From Anaerocolumna aminovalerica (GTDB lineage: Bacteria > Bacillota > Clostridia > Lachnospirales > Lachnospiraceae), in contig NZ_FOWD01000003.1 of assembly GCF_900115365.1 (NCBI RefSeq), forward strand, positions 1 to 64,000: a stretch of DNA of 64,000 bases, written 5' to 3'. Every line of letters starts with the position of its first letter. Position 1 is the stretch's first letter. This document shows positions 45,361 through 51,719 of this stretch, one piece after another. The notes under the pieces were generated by a model that saw only the letters and a program-made list of their open reading frames with translations, ran no database searches and was not told the DNA's origin. A program made the translations under genes and the position numbers.

Positions 45361-45587
45361 GCTTCACTTAAAACATGAGAATACGACCTCTTTCTACCGG
45401 AGTCATTGCTCCAAACTTCCTTCGTTCTATCTCATCATGTGTGAGTCCCGCGATGCTCGTATACGGGGTTATGCCCTAATGGAGGAAATACGGGATCGTC
45501 ACTTTTGTCATTTGTCTTTCTTTGTTGCGTTTGTAATCCGTTACCGTTGCCATAATAACAGACCTTTTTCATTACTTAAAAATCTTT
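45361..45587 (-). ncRNA. Candidate bridge/seek RNA region of the IS110-type element
   Basis: IS110-family elements encode a structured RNA in a non-coding end that guides target and donor choice. In IS1111-like members it lies after the transposase stop. Here that interval is GC-richer than the surroundings and can form stems such as CCCGTATTT with ATACGGGG-like partners and GATCCCG with CGGGACT. The location is by family rule; folds were judged by eye. Confidence 0.45.
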
Positions 45588-46874
45588 CTATGCTGCAAAA
45601 GAAAACTCATCTGGGTGTTTTATAGCTTCAAGCATTTTTGTCTCGTCATAATCAACATCCTTTACCACAATCGTATGGATAATCCGTAACAACTTGTTGA
45701 CCAAGACTATGATTGCCTGTTTCCCTGTCAGCTGATTCTTGGCTCTATATCGATAATACTGATATAACTTATGGAAGGCTTCATTGGTTCGAATCATACC
45801 TACTACGGCTTGATATAGTATCTTTCTCAAGTCCTTACGTCCTCGTTTGCTAATGGACATTTTACCTTTCTTTTGACCCGAACTGTTTTCCGTCAACGAT
45901 AAACCAGCCATTTTTATCATCTGTTTTGGGGTTCTGTATTCTTTTATATTTCCCAGTTCTGCAACAACACCACTAGCGGTAGTAATTCCAAAACCTTTTA
46001 TCTGTGTGATTCTTTGTACTTCTGGCAACTCTTCACACAGACTTCCGATGGTGCTTTCTATATCATCTATATCTGAGACCAATTCATTATATCGTTTCAA
46101 TAGATAATCTAATTCCTTTTCTGCCATACGGCATCCTTCCGTTATTCCTATGCTTTCCTTACTTGCCCTAATCAGATTTTCAATCTTTTTCTGACCTACT
46201 CCTCGAGGAAATTTTTCTCTTACATCTGAATATACTGTTATTGCATCTAACTCTGCAATTCTTGACGGAAGTTTATATTTTTCTAAAACATACAAGAATG
46301 ATTCTGCCTCCCAGTTAGTGTATCCTCTTTTGTATTCAGGAAAATACCTATCTAACCAATTCGCCATTTGATTCTTGATACGTTTCAAATCATTTACCAT
46401 TACTTTTCGGATATTCTTTGCATTTCTCAACTCTTCATATACACCTGCAAGCAGGTTTGGTTCTGAGAACCTTGCATCTTTTATCAATTGAGCAATAACC
46501 CTTGCATCTCGATAGTCTGTTTTTGCCTGGTTATTGTCATCTAATTCCTTGCACTTCTTTACATGTGCTGGATTTACAGTAACCGTCCAGTATCCTTCTG
46601 TCTGTAACCATCTTGCAAATGGCAGCCAGTAAGGTCCAGTCGGCTCCATACCAACTATTACTTTTGTTTTACTATTTTCAGACTGTAAAGAATTCTTCCA
46701 TTCCTCAAATTCAGCAAATCCTTGTCTGCTGTTGTCAAATTTAATTCCTTTTTTAAACTCAACTCCCCTAAAGTCCTGTGCTCTAGCAACGTGAAATTTT
46801 TTTGACACGTCAACTCCAATGATAAGAATATTTTCATCCAATTGATTAAGTCTTTTGTTTTGGTTATAATTCAT
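45588..46874 (-). CDS. IS110-family transposase (DEDD)
   Basis: This 428-residue recombinase has an N-terminal RuvC-like DEDD domain (IIGVDVSKKFH with D22, GMEPTGPYW, and DDNNQAKTDYRDARVIAQ with the later acidic residues). Its C-terminal transposase_20 domain (about 285-380) has IKGFGITTASGVVAELG and ENSSGQKKGKMSISKRG, with the serine thought to act in strand transfer. Length is normal for the family and the frame is complete. The ATG follows AAGGAGG. It could be active. Confidence 0.93.
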   Translation of the reverse strand: MNYNQNKRLNQLDENILIIGVDVSKKFHVARAQDFRGVEFKKGIKFDNSRQGFAEFEEWKNSLQSENSKTKVIVGMEPTGPYWLPFARWLQTEGYWTVTVNPAHVKKCKELDDNNQAKTDYRDARVIAQLIKDARFSEPNLLAGVYEELRNAKNIRKVMVNDLKRIKNQMANWLDRYFPEYKRGYTNWEAESFLYVLEKYKLPSRIAELDAITVYSDVREKFPRGVGQKKIENLIRASKESIGITEGCRMAEKELDYLLKRYNELVSDIDDIESTIGSLCEELPEVQRITQIKGFGITTASGVVAELGNIKEYRTPKQMIKMAGLSLTENSSGQKKGKMSISKRGRKDLRKILYQAVVGMIRTNEAFHKLYQYYRYRAKNQLTGKQAIIVLVNKLLRIIHTIVVKDVDYDETKMLEAIKHPDEFSFAA

Positions 46875-47007
46875 AGTGAATCCTCCTTAAAAATAAGATT
46901 TTTGTTTTCGTCAAATTCATTATATCTTATTTTTTAAGTGAGGGTTCTTTTTACATTTCTACTTTATCACAGGAAGCTCGTATTATAAAATAGGCCTTAA
47001 AGTCACT

Positions 47008-47647
47008 GGACACTACAGAAAAACTAATTTCCTACGCAAGTGCCATTAATATTATTTTTTACCTATATAATAAATAATAAATTACACTTTATTAAATTTA
47101 ACTTTACCATTCTTTCCATTATATATCAATGTCTGATGTCTGCAATTTACACTCAGTCCCCTCCTGTATTATTCAGTATAATATGACTCTATTTTTTACT
47201 TCATCCCAATTCATTATGAGCTTCTTGCTCTGTAACACCGCGGTCACAAAGCGATTTTACACAGTCATAAAATAATTTTCTTAGATTTCTTCATAATCAG
47301 AACTACTATAATATATTTGATTATACCCTCAATTTTACAATTGTCCAAGCACTTTTTAAACAGACTATAAAAATATTTTTACTACTACCCTATTTCATAC
47401 ATTTCAAATTCTTTACATAAAAAATGAACCCTCCATGTTAGACTTTTACAACATTTTGGGTTCAATTAACCTGTGATTTCTCCTAATATTTCTCCAAGTA
47501 CTGTATTCAAAATTATTTTGGGCTAATGATATACATAAAGTAAATATCCAATTTTAAAACTAATTATATATATATATTAATACACAAGTCTTTTGTATCT
47601 ACCAAATTCCTAACTCATGCTTGTTGAAAATCTATACGAGGAAGTTC
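47008..47647. other. Non-coding gap right of the IS element
   Basis: No gene is seen in these 640 bases except the terminator at 47421-47465, which belongs to the repeat-protein gene. The DNA is AT-rich. Confidence 0.5.
47421..47465 (-). terminator. Terminator of the repeat-protein gene
   Basis: On the minus strand TGAACCC (47459-47465) pairs with GGGTTCA (47426-47432), with an inner AACAT/ATGTT pair, and is followed by TTTTT. It lies 180 bases after the stop of the repeat-protein gene. Confidence 0.65.
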
Positions 47648-47938
47648 TTAACGCTCACGGAAAAAACGTTCACGAGGAAATTCCTCACGTTCTTCTTCAC
47701 GACGTTCACGAGGAAATTCTTCACGTTCGCGGAAGAAACGTTCACGAGGAAATTCTTCAAGTTCTTCTTCAAATTCAGGAAAGAAACGTTCGCGAGGGAA
47801 TTCTTCTCGTTCACGGAAGAAACGTTCACGAGGAAATTCTTCTCGTTCCCGGAAGAAACCTCCACGAGGAAATTCTGGTGGATCAGATCTGAAACTTGAA
47901 CATCGTTTTCGACTTTCATCTTTTCTATAATATGTCAT
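47648..47938 (-). CDS. 12-residue-repeat protein rich in Glu, Phe, Pro, Arg
   Basis: This 96-residue protein begins MTYYRKDESRKRCSSFRSD and then consists of six units like EFPRERFFRERE, to the stop. Units two and four are exact, one contains a longer acidic insert (PEFEEELE) and one reads EFPRERREEERE. Charge alternates strongly, with two aromatic pairs per unit. AAGGAG lies 10 bases before the ATG, and a terminator follows, which favours a real gene. The repeated DNA is open in several frames, so length alone is weak evidence. No family is recognised. Confidence 0.6.
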   Translation of the reverse strand: MTYYRKDESRKRCSSFRSDPPEFPRGGFFREREEFPRERFFREREEFPRERFFPEFEEELEEFPRERFFREREEFPRERREEEREEFPRERFFRER

Positions 47939-48270
47939 TAATATCAACTCCTTAAATATATTTTAGATTAAAAAGGTAATCTATAGCCTATTTTCTCTTA
48001 GCATTATACATAAATACTAATACTTTCTCATTTATCTAATAAATAATTTTTATTACTACACTATATATTATGAAGAAAATGTCGTATTGTGAATGAAACA
48101 ATGTAATTTTGCATTTTAAATTTAAATAAAAAAAAGGATTACAACAAGTTTCAATCAAGTTGTAATCCTTTTTATACTCCAGTATCCTTCGGAAACAGAG
48201 CTTTATTAATGGTATACAATACAAATCATAATAATTGATGTAGACTTTTGTCTGACATTTTAGAATTATA
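47939..48270. other. Gap between repeat protein and feoB
   Basis: No gene is supported. It holds the feoB terminator at 48131-48173. Confidence 0.5.
48131..48173 (-). terminator. Terminator of the feoAB operon
   Basis: A perfect 15-bp stem (48131-48145 with 48159-48173) with an A-rich left and T-rich right arm. It works in either direction and lies 98 bases beyond the feoB stop. Confidence 0.85.
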
Positions 48271-50421
48271 TTATATTAAACCAATTAATCTTACTGTATT
48301 TGCAACAAAGAAACATGTTATTATACCGGTTACTGTTGGAATAAGAAATGAAACCGCTGTCCATTTCCAGCTTTGAGATTCTTTCTTTATTGTCCAGCAT
48401 GTTGTACCACATGGCCAATGCATTAATGAAAAAAGCATTGTACAAACAGCGGTAACCCAAGTCCAACCATGGGAAACAAGTAGTTCTCTAAGTTGATCTA
48501 AGCCATCCAACTCCATAATATTACCGGTTGCCATATAGCTCATTATAATGATTGGTATAACGATTTCATTTGCAGGAAAGCCGAGTATAAATGCCATTAA
48601 GATATAGCCATCTAAGCCTATTAACTTAGCAAAAGGATTTAAGAAACCTGCACAATAGGAAAGAATGCTTGAACCACCTATATGGATATTTGCCGTAATC
48701 CATATAATTAAACCGGCAGGGACAGCTATTAAAACAGCACGGGCAAGAACAAATAAAGTTCTGTCAAATACAGATCGGATAATTACTCTACCAATCTGAG
48801 GCTTTCGGTAAGGTGGAAGCTCCAAAGTAAATGAGGAAGGAAGACCTTTTAGAATTGTTTTGGATAATATTTTTGATATGACCAATGTCATAAATACACC
48901 ATAAACAATTACCCCAGTTAACAATAGTGTTGAAACTAAGGATTGAAAAGGACTTGCAACTACACCTGCAAAGAACATGGTGATAATTGCAATCAGCGTA
49001 GGGAAACGGCCATTACAAGGTACAAAATTATTTGTAATCATTGCGATAAGTCGCTCTCTTGGTGAATCTATAATTCTACACCCAATTATACCTGCTGCAT
49101 TACATCCAAATCCCATACACATAGTAAGCGCCTGCTTTCCATGAGCACATGATTTTTTGAAATAATTATCCAGATTAAAAGCAACTCTCGGTAAATAGCC
49201 CAAATCTTCCAACAGAGTAAAAAGAGGAAAGAATATTGCCATGGGAGGCAGCATGACGGATACAACCCATGCTAATGTACGATAGATTCCCATGATAAAA
49301 ACCCCATGTACCCAGGAAGGGGTTCCCAGCCATATGAAAAATTCAGTAAGCCAGCCTTCTATCCAGAAAAGGAACTTTGCAATCATTTCGGAAGGATAAT
49401 TTGCCCCGGTAATAGTGAGCCAGAATACAATACCAAGAAGTCCAATCATAATAGGAATTCCAAATATTCTGGATGTTACAATACGGTCTATTTTCCGGTC
49501 TATATGGTTATATTTTTCATTTTCAATAGTAATTGACTCACTACAGATTTTTTCTGCCGTGCTTATAATTGCGGATACAACTTTATCCCTCAACACATTA
49601 TGGTCTATACCAGCTATCTCCAGCCTATCTTTCGCTTCCTTTATTTTTTGCAGGATATTTTCATCCGATGTCAATTCAAAATCCAAGTATTTTTGAAGTG
49701 CCTGTAATAAAATTTCATCCTCATCCAAAAGCTTTAATGCTACCCAACGACTGCTGAGTCTATCTTTTAAAAGATCCCATATGGCAGGTTCCAGAATACG
49801 GATTGCTTCTTCTATGGTATCATCATATGTAATTTGTAACGGAGTGCTGGCTGCTTCTTGATTTGTAACTTCATATACGGCATCCATTAGAGCGCCCAGT
49901 CCTCTCCCGCTTCTTGCACTGGTTCCGATAACTGGTACACCTAATTGATAAGAAAGTTCTTTCAAATCAATACTTATTTTTTTCTTTTTTGCTTCATCTA
50001 GAAGGTTTACGCAAACCACAACATTAGATGTAATTTCCAAAGTCTGTAGAACAAGATTTAAATTTCTTTCCAGGCAAGTTGCATCAGTTACGATTATAGT
50101 TGCATCTGGGTTTCCAAAGCAGATGAAATCCCGGGCAACTTCTTCTTCTACCGAATTAGCCATTAGTGAATAAGTACCGGGTAAATCTACCATAATAAAA
50201 TTTTTATCCTTATGAATACATTTTCCTTGTGCATTGGTAACTGTTTTACCGGGCCAATTACCTGTGTGTTGATTTAACCCTGTTAAGCTGTTAAATACTG
50301 TGCTTTTTCCTACATTGGGATTTCCGGCAAGTGCTATGATCTTATCATCCACACGGCTACGTTCAATTCTTAATTCGCTGTCTAATACACCTATTCCGGT
50401 AGATTGACTTGTCAAACCCAT
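48271..50421 (-). CDS. feoB: Ferrous iron transporter FeoB
   Basis: This 716-residue membrane GTPase imports Fe(II). The N-terminal G domain has G1 GNPNVGKS (33-40), G3 DLPGTYSL and G4 NLLDEAKK, followed by a GDI-like helical part. From about 320 the membrane part has the two Gate motifs (for example GFGCNAAGIIG and FVPCNGRFPTL with the conserved cysteines) and about eight helices. The ATG follows AAGGAGAG. FeoA is encoded just upstream, making the usual feoAB pair. Confidence 0.95.
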   Translation of the reverse strand: MGLTSQSTGIGVLDSELRIERSRVDDKIIALAGNPNVGKSTVFNSLTGLNQHTGNWPGKTVTNAQGKCIHKDKNFIMVDLPGTYSLMANSVEEEVARDFICFGNPDATIIVTDATCLERNLNLVLQTLEITSNVVVCVNLLDEAKKKKISIDLKELSYQLGVPVIGTSARSGRGLGALMDAVYEVTNQEAASTPLQITYDDTIEEAIRILEPAIWDLLKDRLSSRWVALKLLDEDEILLQALQKYLDFELTSDENILQKIKEAKDRLEIAGIDHNVLRDKVVSAIISTAEKICSESITIENEKYNHIDRKIDRIVTSRIFGIPIMIGLLGIVFWLTITGANYPSEMIAKFLFWIEGWLTEFFIWLGTPSWVHGVFIMGIYRTLAWVVSVMLPPMAIFFPLFTLLEDLGYLPRVAFNLDNYFKKSCAHGKQALTMCMGFGCNAAGIIGCRIIDSPRERLIAMITNNFVPCNGRFPTLIAIITMFFAGVVASPFQSLVSTLLLTGVIVYGVFMTLVISKILSKTILKGLPSSFTLELPPYRKPQIGRVIIRSVFDRTLFVLARAVLIAVPAGLIIWITANIHIGGSSILSYCAGFLNPFAKLIGLDGYILMAFILGFPANEIVIPIIIMSYMATGNIMELDGLDQLRELLVSHGWTWVTAVCTMLFSLMHWPCGTTCWTIKKESQSWKWTAVSFLIPTVTGIITCFFVANTVRLIGLI

Positions 50422-50447
50422 ATTCTGCTCTCTCCTTTATTAAACTA

Positions 50448-50690
50448 TTACGATATAGCCTCTACTATGACCTTGGAAGCCTCTTCTGAACGTAAAGCTA
50501 TTACTGCTCCCCGGATATCGTAAGCAACGGGATCTCCGGAGGGACTCCTTTGTAACGCTTCAATTTCGGTACCATTAGTTAATCCTAAATCAAGCATCCT
50601 TCTTCGCATAATACCATCAGATATAAGTACCTTTACTTTTGCTTTTTTTCCTAGGGGTAAGAAATTAAGTGGTATGATGTTATTATTCAT
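50448..50690 (-). CDS. feoA: FeoA, SH3-like partner of FeoB
   Basis: This 80-residue protein folds as an SH3-like FeoA domain: LPLGKKAKVKVL, MRRRMLDLGLTNGTEIEAL and the end DIRGAVIALRSEEASKVIV. It is thought to help FeoB function at the membrane. It starts after AGGAGG and ends 26 bases before feoB. Confidence 0.93.
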   Translation of the reverse strand: MNNNIIPLNFLPLGKKAKVKVLISDGIMRRRMLDLGLTNGTEIEALQRSPSGDPVAYDIRGAVIALRSEEASKVIVEAIS

Positions 50691-50723
50691 TGAATATTAG
50701 CCTCCTGAATTATGAATCGTTAA

Positions 50724-50760
50724 TGTTAGTGGGGTGCAATACTTTTACCCTACACTAACA
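50724..50760 (-). promoter_or_regulatory. Inverted repeat in the feoA upstream region
   Basis: TGTTAGTG (50724-50731) and CACTAACA (50753-50760) are exact reverse complements, with GGGT/ACCC extending the stem across a two-base bulge. It lies about 35 bases before feoA. It could be an operator for a metal regulator or an mRNA leader hairpin; it does not match a consensus I know. Confidence 0.5.
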
Positions 50761-50824
50761 TATGTAAAATAACTTCATGTGTTACTGCATATATATAAAT
50801 TAATAGAAATTTTGGGATATGGAA

Positions 50825-50868
50825 GGCTGAAAGAATATTAATCTTATAAGGTTGAAATTCTTTCAGCC
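50825..50868 (+). repeat. 12-bp stem upstream of the DtxR-family gene
   Basis: GGCTGAAAGAAT (50825-50836) pairs perfectly with ATTCTTTCAGCC (50857-50868). No T run follows. It lies between the divergent feoA and dtxR-like genes. Confidence 0.5.
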
Positions 50869-50895
50869 GGAGATTTGTGCTATGCACAAAGCCTC
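50869..50895 (+). repeat. GGAG-TTTGTGC hairpin at the DtxR-family gene start
   Basis: TTTGTGC and GCACAAA (50873-50879 with 50883-50889) flank a TAT loop, with GGAG and CTCC outside. The core recurs at 32591-32615. Confidence 0.45.
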
Positions 50896-50912
50896 CAGAC
50901 TTTGAAAGGAGC

Positions 50913-51392
50913 ATGATTATAAAGGTGATAAATAACGAATTTTATACGGTTAGAGGATATCAACTCCTGGAGCAGAACAAAAGTAAGCTAACATCGGCTA
51001 TGGAGGATTATCTTGAGATGATATATAGGAATAGCTTAAAAGAAGGATATATCCGAATTAATATACTTGCAGAATTATTGAATGTAAAAGCGGCCTCTGC
51101 TACGAGAATGGTGCAGAAACTTGCTGCACTTGGTCTATTAATATATAAGAAATACGGAATTATCATGTTAAGTGAAAGTGGTAAGGAAATAGGTGAATAC
51201 CTTTTAAAACGCCATCATATCATTGAAAATTTCCTGAAAATCCTGGGTTGTGAAGATGACTTATTACAGCAGACGGAATTGATGGAACATAGTTTAAATC
51301 CGAAAACCGTACATAAAATGAACGTATTTAATACTTTCTTTTCTGATCATAGTGACATACTGGAAAGCTTACGTGAATATCAGAAAAACTAA
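50913..51392 (+). CDS. DtxR/MntR-family metal-dependent regulator
   Basis: This protein of about 159 residues has a winged helix (SAMEDYLEMIYRNSL, then INILAELLNVKAASATRMVQ) and the metal-binding/dimerisation domain (KRHHIIENFLKILGCEDD, and ELMEHSLNP with possible metal ligands). There is no SH3 extension, so it is the short MntR-like form. It is divergent from feoAB and is the likely metal sensor for that operon, using Fe(II) or Mn(II). Start is uncertain: AAAGGAG is one base before the ATG at 50913, so a GTG at 50925 may be used instead. Confidence 0.8.
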   Translation: MIIKVINNEFYTVRGYQLLEQNKSKLTSAMEDYLEMIYRNSLKEGYIRINILAELLNVKAASATRMVQKLAALGLLIYKKYGIIMLSESGKEIGEYLLKRHHIIENFLKILGCEDDLLQQTELMEHSLNPKTVHKMNVFNTFFSDHSDILESLREYQKN

Positions 51393-51426
51393 ACGAATCA
51401 GAATATTTCAAACCCACTAAGCTTGT

Positions 51427-51475
51427 AAGCGTTAATACGGTATTAGCAGTTTGACCGTATTGGTGCTTTTAATTT
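51427..51475 (+). terminator. Terminator of the DtxR-family gene
   Basis: AAGC plus AATACGGT (51427-51441) pairs with ACCGTATT plus GCTT (51454-51468), followed by TTAATTTTT. Confidence 0.7.
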
Positions 51476-51563
51476 TTGATGTAACATTTAATTCATATTT
51501 ACATATGATGAAGTACTAAATCACTTTGCACTGCAGGGTTAATAAGGTAATCAACAGTACAAT

Positions 51564-51635
51564 CTGATCAGGCGGCGATACTTCGTGCAGCCGGGCTGTT
51601 AGACAGCAACAGGAATATAAATGCCTGTGGGACAG
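51564..51635 (+). promoter_or_regulatory. NiCo (czcD) riboswitch aptamer
   Basis: This leader matches the NiCo riboswitch in order and sequence: CAGGC (51569-51573), a variable hairpin, GCAGCCGGGCTG (51587-51598), a hairpin GCTGT/ACAGC, CAACAG (51607-51612), a variable loop, then CTGTGGGACAG (51625-51635). These are the conserved parts of the four-way-junction aptamer that binds Co(II) and Ni(II), and reportedly Fe(II). ACAGG (51609-51613) pairs with CCTGT (51624-51628) in the aptamer, and the same CCTGT is needed for the terminator at 51621-51663. Metal binding should therefore block termination and switch the ATPase gene on. Confidence 0.88.
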
Positions 51636-51669
51636 TAGTTTTCTCTATGTGTTCCACAGGCATTTTTTT
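51621..51669 (+). terminator. Riboswitch-controlled terminator before the P-type ATPase
   Basis: ATGCCTGTGG (51621-51630) pairs with CCACAGGCAT (51654-51663), followed by seven T. Its left arm overlaps the 3' part of the NiCo aptamer, so the two folds exclude each other. Confidence 0.88.
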
Positions 51670-51719
51670 ATAATCGGGACACATACCCTTAACTCTGCCT
51701 AAATGGAGGTAGCAGGTAT

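Larger units (their letters stand above)
45351..47007 (-). mobile_element. IS110-family insertion sequence (IS1111-like layout)
   Basis: One transposase gene fills most of this 1,657-bp interval. The likely edges are marked by a 10-bp inverted repeat, AGTGACTTTA (45351-45360) and TAAAGTCACT (46998-47007). Subterminal inverted repeats are a feature of the IS1111 branch; IS110 proper lacks them. About 227 bases lie between the transposase stop and the left edge, and about 133 before the start. The exact ends are inferred from the repeats, not from an empty site. Confidence 0.65.

Noticed and set aside
47617-47899. CRISPR array, or coding on the + strand, at the repetitive stretch
   Set aside because: The repeats are contiguous 36-base codon-phased units without unique spacers. 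The minus-strand frame alone has a good ribosome site and a terminator.
51564-51669. Manganese (yybP-ykoY) or magnesium (M-box) riboswitch
   Set aside because: The yybP core GGGGAGTAG and M-box core are absent, while NiCo segments are present in the right order.
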